A stretch of 64,000 nt of DNA, from positions 372,001 through 436,000 of the forward strand of contig JASNZF010000002.1 in assembly GCA_048499805.1 (NCBI GenBank), given 5' to 3'. A program made the translations under genes and the position numbers. Under the pieces are notes generated by a model. It searched no databases. It was not told the origin of the DNA and saw only the letters and a list, made by a program, of their open reading frames with translations. Source of the DNA: JAWXBA01 sp048499805. GTDB lineage: Bacteria; Gemmatimonadota; Gemmatimonadetes; Gemmatimonadales; GWC2-71-9. Of the stretch, positions 8,292 through 14,613 are shown piece by piece (positions within the stretch are counted from its first letter, which is position 1; the number at the start of each line of letters is the position of its first letter).

Positions 8292-9363
8292 CCGGCCCCG
8301 CGTCCTGGTGGTGGACGACAGCCCCTTCTTCCGGAGGTTGCTGTCTGACTGCATCGAGGGGAGTGGTGAGTTCCGGGTCTGCGCCACGGCCCGCAATGGG
8401 ATGGACGCCCTCCGGAAGGCGCACGCCAACCCGCCCGATCTGGTCACCACCGACCTGGAGATGCCCGAGCTCGACGGCCTCGGCCTGATCGGCTACCTCG
8501 GATCGGAACTCCCCCGACCGGTCGTGGTCGTGAGCTCCTACGCCGGTCCCGGAACCGCCGCGGCGATCCGTGCGCTCGAGCTTGGCGCGGTGGAGCTGGT
8601 CGCCAAGGTCGAGGAGCGCACCGCCGATGCACTCGCCGCCTTCGGCGAGCGCGTGGTCGCAGCCCTCAGGGCCGCCGCGCAGGCCCAGCTCGGCCGGGTT
8701 CCCATGCTGGTGCGCCCCGGGGTGCCGCTGCTGCCGTCGCTCGGGGTGGGCAAACCCGCCGGCATCTGCGTGGCGATCGCCTCCTCCACCGGGGGGCCGC
8801 GGGCGCTTGCGGAGGTCATCCCGCGGTTGCCGAGTCCCCTCGGCGCCGCAGTCTGCGTGGTGCAGCACATGCCGGCGGGGTTCACGCGCAGCCTGGCTGA
8901 ACGCCTCGACACCATGAGCGCACTCCGGGTCTCCGAGGCCACCGCCGGGGTGGAACTCCTCAACGACCGGGTGTACATCGCGCCGGGGGAGTGGCACATG
9001 ACGGTCGAGCGCGGCGGCACCTCCGCGCGGATTGCGCTGCACCAGGGGCCTTCCGAGCATGGGGTGCGCCCCGCCGCCGATCCGCTCTTCCGCAGCGTGG
9101 CCGAGGTCTTCGGGGCGCAGGCGGTCGGCGTCGTGCTCACCGGGCTCGGCAAGGATGGCGCGGCAGGGCTCCGGAGCATCCGGGAGGCGGGCGGGGCGGG
9201 CATCGCGCAGGATCGGGAGACTTCGGTGGTGTATGGCATGCCGGGGGCGGCGCTGGCGGCCGGTGGCGTGGAGCAGGTGGTCCCGCTGGGGAGCGTGGCG
9301 AGCGCCATCAGCGGGGTCCTCGCGGCCGGTCACTCGCGGGGTGGCAGAGCGGGCCATGGCTGA
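8272..9363 (+). CDS. cheB: Chemotaxis protein-glutamate methylesterase CheB
   Basis: CheB removes receptor methyl groups and is activated by phosphorylation of its receiver domain. The chosen ATG gives 363 residues beginning MIPNSSDRPRVLVVDDSPF. The receiver domain covers 1-125, with Asp15/Asp16 and the phospho-acceptor Asp61 in VTTDLEMPELDG. The methylesterase domain covers about 165-350, with the Ser172-His199-Asp295 triad in IASSTGGP, VVQHMPAGF and LTGLGKDGA. The frame is open upstream across the end of cheD, but starts there would cut into the receiver fold poorly. An 8-nt overlap with the next gene shows translational coupling. Confidence 0.95.
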   Translation: MIPNSSDRPRVLVVDDSPFFRRLLSDCIEGSGEFRVCATARNGMDALRKAHANPPDLVTTDLEMPELDGLGLIGYLGSELPRPVVVVSSYAGPGTAAAIRALELGAVELVAKVEERTADALAAFGERVVAALRAAAQAQLGRVPMLVRPGVPLLPSLGVGKPAGICVAIASSTGGPRALAEVIPRLPSPLGAAVCVVQHMPAGFTRSLAERLDTMSALRVSEATAGVELLNDRVYIAPGEWHMTVERGGTSARIALHQGPSEHGVRPAADPLFRSVAEVFGAQAVGVVLTGLGKDGAAGLRSIREAGGAGIAQDRETSVVYGMPGAALAAGGVEQVVPLGSVASAISGVLAAGHSRGGRAGHG

Positions 9364-10198
9364 GCCGGCCCTCGGTGCCCTCCGCGCGGCGGTCGAGGCC
9401 CTGCGCGCCCAGGCACCCGGGCGGGAGCGATCGGTGCTGCGGGCGGAGATCGCCGCCCTGCGGGCCCGGCTCCAGCAGGCCGGCGCCGAGCTGGCCGAAC
9501 TCGCCGCCAGCCTCGAGGCGCTCGATCCGGGAACGGACGCGCCGACCGCGGTTCCGGGCGCGCGCGCGGCGGCGGCGCCGATCCGCGCCGATCACCTCGG
9601 TGCCTCGACCTATCGCGACCGCGGTTGGAGCCTGATCGCCGCCGGGGATCGGCCCCGGGCGATCGAGGCGCTGCGCACCGCCCTGCGCCTGGCCCCGGAG
9701 GATGCCGAGGCCGAGGTGATGCTGGGCTGGGCGCTGATGCTCGACGACCGTCTCGACGAGGCACTGGCTGCCTTCGGGCGGGTGCTTGCCCGCGAACCGG
9801 GGCATCCGATGGCCCGCGTAAACCTCGGGTACATTTGCCTGCGGCGCCGGATCTTTGGCGAGGCGATCGAGCACCTCACGATGGTCCTCCGCGGGACGTC
9901 CGACCGGAAGGCCACCCTCTATGCCAACTATTACCTTGGCCTGGTCTACATGGAGCGCGGCATGTTCGGCGATGCGCTGCCGTTCCTGCGGCAGGCCCTG
10001 ACCCTGGGACCCAACTTGCACGAAGCCGCCTATGACCTCGGGCGTGCCCTGTGGTTTGCCGGCGAGACCGGACCTGCCCGCGAGACCTGGCGCCAGGCCG
10101 CCTCCACCGGTCGCGACAGCCCCTGGGCGGTGCGATGCGCCGAGGTGCTCAGCCTGGCCGAGGCCGGTGGGGAGGTGCCACGCTCGCGGCCGCGCTGA
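9356..10198 (+). CDS. Coiled-coil and TPR protein of the che operon
   Basis: A 280-residue protein with no export signal. Residues 5-60 form a short Ala/Leu/Glu coiled coil (LRAEIAALRARLQQAG). After an Ala/Pro linker, residues 85-270 contain about five tetratricopeptide repeats, such as AAGDRPRAIEALRTALRLAP and LDDRLDEALAAFGRVLAREP. CheR proteins often need TPR domains to bind receptors or partners, and here the TPR part is a separate polypeptide beside a bare CheR. It could therefore be an adaptor of the methylation enzymes. Its last 64 nt overlap the start of the following secreted-protease gene in another frame. Confidence 0.8.
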   Translation: MAEPALGALRAAVEALRAQAPGRERSVLRAEIAALRARLQQAGAELAELAASLEALDPGTDAPTAVPGARAAAAPIRADHLGASTYRDRGWSLIAAGDRPRAIEALRTALRLAPEDAEAEVMLGWALMLDDRLDEALAAFGRVLAREPGHPMARVNLGYICLRRRIFGEAIEHLTMVLRGTSDRKATLYANYYLGLVYMERGMFGDALPFLRQALTLGPNLHEAAYDLGRALWFAGETGPARETWRQAASTGRDSPWAVRCAEVLSLAEAGGEVPRSRPR

Positions 10199-11091
10199 TC
10201 GCCCTCCTGGCGGTCCAGGCATCCCCGGCGCAGGTCGATGTCCATCAGGTGGGTCGGGTGTCGCTGGTGGTGGAACCGAAGAACACCGGCATCGGGATGG
10301 CGCTGGCGGAGGCGGCCGATCGGCCGGCGATCTGGCCGGGCCTCGGCAGTCGCGATCCCGAACCGTTGCGGTTGTTCGTGGTCGATGGCGCCGAGGCGTT
10401 CCAGGCCACCGCCGACGGCCGGGTACCGACCTGGGGCGCGGGCCTCGCGTTGCCTGGGGCACGCACCCTCGTGGTCCGGGTCGACGCCATTGCCGATCCG
10501 TTCCAGACGCTGCGGCACGAGCTGGCGCACCTGGCGGTCCGCGCGGCGGTCCGGGTTCGGTTGCCGCTCTGGTTCGACGAGGGGTATGCCGTCGTGGCGG
10601 CGTCGGAACTCGGGCGGATGCGAGCCCTGGAGCTCAACCTGGCCCTGGCCGGGGGCCGGGTGCCCTCGTTCCGGGAACTGGACCGGGAGCTGCGGGCCGG
10701 GCCGGTGTCGGCCTCGCAGGCCTACGCCCTGGCAGGGACGGCGGTCCAGCACCTGGCTCGGCGGCACCCCGATGGCACCCTCGACGCACTGATGGGTAGG
10801 CTGGAATCGGGGGTGTCGTTCGAGGAGGCGGTGCTCGCCTCCACCGGCCTGACGGTGGGGCAGTTCGAGGTGGCGTGGCAGCGGGACACCAAGCGGCGGT
10901 ACGGGCTGCTGGTCTGGCTGGTGGCCGGGGGGGGATGGCTGGTGGCGGGAATGCTGCTGGTGCTGGGCGTCATCCTCCGGCGCCGGCGGGACCGGCCGCG
11001 CCGGATGGCCCTGGACATCGGCTGGGAGCTTCCGCCACCGGAGCCGGACCCGGGCACCGAAAACCTTGACCAATCGACCGAATCCCGCTAG
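10135..11091 (+). CDS. Secreted, membrane-anchored peptidase MA-like zinc metalloprotein
   Basis: A 318-residue protein. The ATG at 10135 gives a basic N-terminus followed by a hydrophobic core (TLAAALIALLAVQ) and an Ala-x-Ala-type cleavage region, a good signal peptide. The zinc motif HELAH lies in FQTLRHELAHLAVR, and LPLWFDEGYA about 20 residues later supplies the third ligand, as in the peptidase MA (gluzincin-like) family. A single C-terminal membrane span (LLVWLVAGGGWLVAGMLLVL) is followed by a basic stretch and a 30-residue Pro/Glu tail inside the cell. Substrate unknown. It overlaps the upstream TPR gene by 64 nt, an unusually long overlap, but both frames are clearly coding. Confidence 0.82.
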   Translation: MRRGAQPGRGRWGGATLAAALIALLAVQASPAQVDVHQVGRVSLVVEPKNTGIGMALAEAADRPAIWPGLGSRDPEPLRLFVVDGAEAFQATADGRVPTWGAGLALPGARTLVVRVDAIADPFQTLRHELAHLAVRAAVRVRLPLWFDEGYAVVAASELGRMRALELNLALAGGRVPSFRELDRELRAGPVSASQAYALAGTAVQHLARRHPDGTLDALMGRLESGVSFEEAVLASTGLTVGQFEVAWQRDTKRRYGLLVWLVAGGGWLVAGMLLVLGVILRRRRDRPRRMALDIGWELPPPEPDPGTENLDQSTESR

Positions 11092-11103
11092 TGTCATGGG
11101 CTT

Positions 11104-11295
11104 ATGCCCGAGGGATCAAGCGAAACTGGGGTGCGTCGCGCGCTGCTGGGCAGCCGCAATCTGGCCGTGCTCGCCGCGGCGGGAGCCTGCCTGGTGGCTG
11201 GCTACCTGCTACTCCAGGCGGGGAGCACCAGCCTGGCTGCGGTGCTGCTGGTCCTGGGCTATTGTGTCCTTCTCCCGGTGGCGATCGCACTGTAG
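11104..11295 (+). CDS. Small two-span membrane protein
   Basis: A 63-residue protein with a short polar head and two hydrophobic segments, AVLAAAGACLVAGYLLL and AAVLLVLGYCVLLPVAIAL, separated by a short QAGST turn. This is a helical hairpin with nothing else on it. It follows the zinc metalloprotein by 12 nt. Similar hairpin proteins are frequent and of unknown function. I do not recognise a named family. Confidence 0.65.
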   Translation: MPEGSSETGVRRALLGSRNLAVLAAAGACLVAGYLLLQAGSTSLAAVLLVLGYCVLLPVAIAL

Positions 11296-11369
11296 CGGTG
11301 GTGGGGCGTGTGGCCCTCGTCCGACCTGATCGTCTCCCATCTGAGGCCGGTCGGGCGGCGCTGCCTTTC

Positions 11370-11444
11370 GGGCGAATAGCTCAGCCGGTTCAGAGCGCCT
11401 GCCTTACACGCAGGATGTCGGGGGTTCGAATCCCTCTTCGCCCA
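11370..11444 (+). tRNA. tRNA-Val(TAC)
   Basis: A complete cloverleaf of 75 nt without encoded CCA. The acceptor stem GGGCGAA pairs with TTCGCCC, the D arm contains AGCTCAGCCGGTTCAGAGC, the anticodon stem CCTGC/GCAGG encloses loop CTTACAC with anticodon TAC, and the T arm contains GGGGTTCGAATCCC. The discriminator is A. It stands 75 nt after the small membrane protein and 61 nt before the next gene. Confidence 0.95.
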
Positions 11445-11505
11445 TGTCCGTATCGCGGGTGCCCGTGCACCAGCCCCATGTGATCTTGTTCGGAGGAATC
11501 CTGGA

Positions 11506-13212
11506 ATGCGATTGAACCGAGCCGTTGCCCTCGCCGCCGCGTGCTTCGTGGTGTCCGCCGCCGAGCTGCCGGCCCAGCTCCGGCCCAACCGCAACATGCC
11601 GACCCGGGTCAACACCAACCCGCGGTTGCTGGTGGCCACCCCCCACGCCTTCGCCGCGGCGGATTCCGCGGCGGCGGTGCAGGTGGGCATCGGGATGCGG
11701 GATCGCCTGAGTGGCCAGGCGGAGCGGTGGTTCAACGTGCTCACCCGCGACCAGATGAACGAGGCACTGGCGCAGTACGCCTACCCGATCGACGCGGTCC
11801 TGCCGCCGCCGGTCGCGCGGACCCTCGGCAATGCCCTCCAGGCCCGGGCGCTGGTCAGCTCGACCATGACCAAGGACGCGACCGGGCGCTACACCGTCGC
11901 GGCCCGGCTGACCGGGATGAACGACGATGCCGGCCACCTGGTGGTCGTCAGCCAGGCCCCGAACCAGAAGCTCGATGACTTCGGCGAGGCCGTGGCCAAC
12001 GCCCTCCTGCCGGCGTTCCGGGCGCTGCCCGACGCCAAGGCCTGCATGGACCAGTCGGCCACCGCGCCGGACAAGGCGGCCAACGAGGCCCAGAAGGCGC
12101 TCCGGACCCAGCCGAACCATGGACTGGCGTCGTACTGCCTCGGCGAGATCGCCCTCAAGAAGCAGGACAAGGCCGAGGCGATCACCCACTTCGCGTCGGC
12201 GGTCACCGGCGACTCGCTCTCGCTCCCGGCCTGGAACCAGCTCGCGATCCTGTACCAGGAAACCGGGGACAGCGCCAAGGTGGTCAGCACCTTCCAGCAG
12301 ATGCTGCGGGTGGCGCCGACCAACCAGCCGCTGCGCGAGGCCGCGTTCAAGCTGTTCATCAGCTACGGCCAGCCGGGCGCCGCCCAGGCGGTCGCCGAGG
12401 AAGGGCTGGAGATGGACCCCCAGAACGCCGACCTCTGGGACCTCAAGTCCAACGCTTGCCTCTACGTCGAGGACTACAAGTGCGCCATTGACGCCCTGGA
12501 GCAGGTCTTCAGCAATGACAGCACCAAGGCCGACACGACCTTCTTCCAGAAGATCACCTTCGCGGCCTCGCGAGGGCCCGACACCGTCCGGTTCCTGCGG
12601 TGGTCCAGGGCCGGCGCGCAGAAGTACCCCAGTGACCCGTACATGCTGGAACAGTTGATCCTGGCGTACGGCTATGCCGGCCCGATCGACTCGGTCGTGG
12701 CGGTGACCCGCCGGCTCGTGGCGATCGACAACTCTGACATGACCCCCGTGGTGCGCGCGATCCAAGCGCTCGGCAGTGCCGGCCGGGTGGACGAGATGGC
12801 CGACCTGGGGAGCTTCATTGAGCAGTACGGCAACAGCGACGACAAACAGAACTTCGCCGGTCTCCTGATGAATTCGATCCAGGGGTACCTGCAGCAGCCC
12901 GAAAAGCACCAGACCATGGTGGACCTGAGCAAGCGGGCCCTGCCGCTCGTCCCGGAGGGGAGCCAGACCTGGCGGGTGGCCAACTTCTTCCTCGGGGCGG
13001 CCAGCTGGCTGATCCTGCTGGAACAGGACAAGACGATCGAGACCACGAAGTCCTGTGAGCAGGCCCAGCGGATGGCCGCGATGCACGCGGAGATCGGCCC
13101 GGCGATGACGGCCGGCCGGAGCATCTCCGAGGCGTTCGGCACCCAGGTGCTCCAGGGGGTGGAGGCGTACCGTCCCCGCATCACCGCCCTGGTCGCCGGG
13201 TATTGCAAGTAG
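11506..13212 (+). CDS. Secreted or periplasmic TPR protein
   Basis: A 568-residue protein with a clear signal peptide (MRLNRAVALAAACFVVSAAELPA, cleavage likely after LPAQ) and a Shine-Dalgarno GGAGGA 8 nt before the ATG. Residues about 40-170 form a non-repeat domain with alternating strands (YTVAARLTGMNDDAGHLVVVS), possibly an adhesion or FlgO-like fold. Residues 185-560 are tetratricopeptide-like helices. Four of its cysteines, in ACMDQ, YCLGE, ACLYVEDYKC and the final GYCK, fit periplasmic disulfides. It is flanked by tRNA genes on both sides and is probably monocistronic or co-transcribed with tRNA-Val. I do not know its specific role. Confidence 0.82.
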   Translation: MRLNRAVALAAACFVVSAAELPAQLRPNRNMPTRVNTNPRLLVATPHAFAAADSAAAVQVGIGMRDRLSGQAERWFNVLTRDQMNEALAQYAYPIDAVLPPPVARTLGNALQARALVSSTMTKDATGRYTVAARLTGMNDDAGHLVVVSQAPNQKLDDFGEAVANALLPAFRALPDAKACMDQSATAPDKAANEAQKALRTQPNHGLASYCLGEIALKKQDKAEAITHFASAVTGDSLSLPAWNQLAILYQETGDSAKVVSTFQQMLRVAPTNQPLREAAFKLFISYGQPGAAQAVAEEGLEMDPQNADLWDLKSNACLYVEDYKCAIDALEQVFSNDSTKADTTFFQKITFAASRGPDTVRFLRWSRAGAQKYPSDPYMLEQLILAYGYAGPIDSVVAVTRRLVAIDNSDMTPVVRAIQALGSAGRVDEMADLGSFIEQYGNSDDKQNFAGLLMNSIQGYLQQPEKHQTMVDLSKRALPLVPEGSQTWRVANFFLGAASWLILLEQDKTIETTKSCEQAQRMAAMHAEIGPAMTAGRSISEAFGTQVLQGVEAYRPRITALVAGYCK

Positions 13213-13214
13213 CA

Positions 13215-13231
13215 GCCCCTTCCGAAGGGGC
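13215..13231 (+). terminator. Stem-loop after the secreted TPR gene
   Basis: Immediately after the TAG stop, GCCCCTT and AAGGGGC form a perfect 7-bp stem around a CCG loop. No U-tract follows, so rho-independent action is uncertain, but position and symmetry fit a transcript end. Confidence 0.55.
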
Positions 13232-13243
13232 AGGGAGCCCGGG

Positions 13244-13249
13244 TATATT
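13244..13249 (+). promoter_or_regulatory. Candidate -10 box of tRNA-Asp
   Basis: TATATT matches the sigma-70 -10 consensus in five of six bases and lies 16 nt before the mature tRNA, in a GC-rich region where such an AT run stands out. The -35 region overlaps the preceding hairpin (TTCCGA) and is poor. Confidence 0.45.
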
Positions 13250-13265
13250 TCCCTGCTGTGCAACA

Positions 13266-13340
13266 GGGGCTGTAGCTCAGCTTGGTTAGAGTGCCGCACT
13301 GTCACTGCGGAGGTCGCGGGTTCGAGCCCCGTCAGCCCCG
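13266..13340 (+). tRNA. tRNA-Asp(GTC)
   Basis: A 75-nt cloverleaf without encoded CCA. The acceptor stem GGGGCTG pairs with CAGCCCC, the D arm contains AGCTCAGCTTGGTTAGAGT, the anticodon stem CCGCA/TGCGG encloses loop CTGTCAC with anticodon GTC, and the T arm contains CGGGTTCGAGCCCCG. The discriminator is G, as usual for tRNA-Asp. It is the last feature before the dcw cluster. Confidence 0.95.
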
Positions 13341-13358
13341 CTGCTGTTGCCAAGTCCA

Positions 13359-13388
13359 GCACCCCGTCCGCTTCGGCGGGCGGGGTGC
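13359..13388 (+). terminator. Strong TTCG-capped hairpin between tRNA-Asp and rsmH
   Basis: GCACCCCGTCCGC and GCGGGCGGGGTGC pair over 13 bp with one G-T wobble around a TTCG tetraloop, starting 18 nt after the tRNA. It is followed by TGTGCATTCCCC, without a T-run. It probably ends or protects the tRNA transcript. It lies in the only place a leader of the dcw operon could begin, so it could also attenuate entry into rsmH. Confidence 0.65.
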
Positions 13389-13415
13389 TGTGCATTCCCC
13401 CACCGTGAGCCGACC

Positions 13416-14402
13416 CTGAGCCGCAGCTACCACGTCCCCGTCCTGCTCGGCCCGGTCACCGAGGCGTTGCGCCCCGCCACCCGGATCGTCGACGCCACCC
13501 TCGGCGAGGGCGGACACAGCGCCGCGTTCCTGGCCCGGGGCGCCACCGTGCTCGGGATCGATCGCGACCCCGACGCCATCGCCATCACCCGGGAGCGGCT
13601 CCCTGGCGCCCAGCTGACAATCGTCCAGGCCCCCTACGCCTCGGCCGAGGCGCTGAAGGCGGTGCGCACCTTCCGGCCGGACGGGATCCTGCTCGACCTC
13701 GGGGTCTCCTCGCGCCAGCTCGACCAGGACGCCCGCGGGTTCAGCTTTCGGCCCGGTGCCGCGCTCGACATGCGGATGGGCACCGAGGGCCCCACCGCCG
13801 CCGACCTGCTCAACAGTGCCTCCGAGGCGGAGCTGGCCCGCTGGTTCCGTGACTGGGGCGACGAACGCCGGTCGGCGCGGCTGGCCCGCGAGGTCGTGCG
13901 TCGGCGGGAGCGCGCGCCCCTGACCACGAGCGATGACCTCGTGAACGCGATCCGGGGGGCGCTGGGACCGTCCTCCGGTCCCGGCGACTTCGCGCGGCTC
14001 TTCCAGGCGGTGCGGATTGCGGTGAACGATGAGCTCGAAGGGCTGGCCGAAGCACTCCCCGCCTTCCTCGCGGCACTGCAGCCCGGCGGAATTCTGGCGG
14101 TGATCAGTTATCATTCGGGCGAAGATCGCCTCGTCAAGCACTTGTTCCACGGCTGGGCCCGGCAGTGCGTCTGCCCGCCGGAACAGCCGATCTGCTCCTG
14201 CCGCGGCGTGGCCCTGGGCGAGGCCGTTCCCCGGCGGGCGATCGTGGCCGATGCCGCCGAGACGGCGGCAAACCCCCGGGCGCGGAGCGCCCGACTCCGA
14301 CTCTTCCGAAAGGCCGATGACCCTCAAGGGGCGGTACTGGACCCTGCTCTGGCTCGTGGTCTTCCTGGCGGTGGCGCTGGCGGTCTCCAGCCGCCAGCGT
14401 AG
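13416..14402 (+). CDS. rsmH: 16S rRNA (cytosine1402-N4)-methyltransferase RsmH (MraW)
   Basis: RsmH methylates N4 of C1402 in 16S rRNA and is normally among the first genes of the dcw cluster. The conserved N-terminus SYHVPVLLGPVTEAL is followed by the SAM-binding DATLGEGGHS (about residues 26-35), LGIDRDP, GILLDLGVSS and ISYHSGEDRLVK, all characteristic. Start choice is a problem: no ATG, GTG or TTG stands at the expected place. The frame offers CTG at 13416, which gives MSRSYHVPVLL, or TTG at 13347, which would place the 13-bp hairpin inside the coding region. I take CTG. The C-terminus runs 86 nt into ftsL. Confidence 0.9.
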   Translation: MSRSYHVPVLLGPVTEALRPATRIVDATLGEGGHSAAFLARGATVLGIDRDPDAIAITRERLPGAQLTIVQAPYASAEALKAVRTFRPDGILLDLGVSSRQLDQDARGFSFRPGAALDMRMGTEGPTAADLLNSASEAELARWFRDWGDERRSARLAREVVRRRERAPLTTSDDLVNAIRGALGPSSGPGDFARLFQAVRIAVNDELEGLAEALPAFLAALQPGGILAVISYHSGEDRLVKHLFHGWARQCVCPPEQPICSCRGVALGEAVPRRAIVADAAETAANPRARSARLRLFRKADDPQGAVLDPALARGLPGGGAGGLQPPA

Positions 14403-14613
14403 CGGGTTTGCCACCGCGGCCACCGTCGACAGCCTCCAGGATGCCCGGCGCAATCTGGAGGCGCGGGCCGCTGACCTCGACCAGCGGATCCGCACGGCCA
14501 CCGCCCGTGGGGTCCTCGACGTGAAGGTCGCCCGCACCCTCGGGCTCCAGATCCCGGACAGCCGCAACTCCACCACCCTGGTGCGCCGCCCCGGCCCGCC
14601 AGGCCCGCCCTGA
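14317..14613 (+). CDS. ftsL: Cell division protein FtsL-like
   Basis: A 98-residue bitopic protein between rsmH and ftsI, the standard ftsL position. A basic N-terminus (MTLKGRY) precedes one membrane span (LLWLVVFLAVALAV). A periplasmic coiled coil follows (TVDSLQDARRNLEARAADLDQRI), then a Pro-rich tail. FtsL sequences diverge strongly, so identity rests on size, topology and position. FtsL pairs with FtsB and FtsQ to activate FtsWI; no separate ftsB gene is seen here. The gene overlaps rsmH by 86 nt, and its stop overlaps the ftsI start by one base. Confidence 0.82.
   Translation: MTLKGRYWTLLWLVVFLAVALAVSSRQRSGFATAATVDSLQDARRNLEARAADLDQRIRTATARGVLDVKVARTLGLQIPDSRNSTTLVRRPGPPGPP

Noticed and set aside
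13405..13419. GTG at 13405 as rsmH start
   Set aside because: It is in another frame and meets TGA after four codons.
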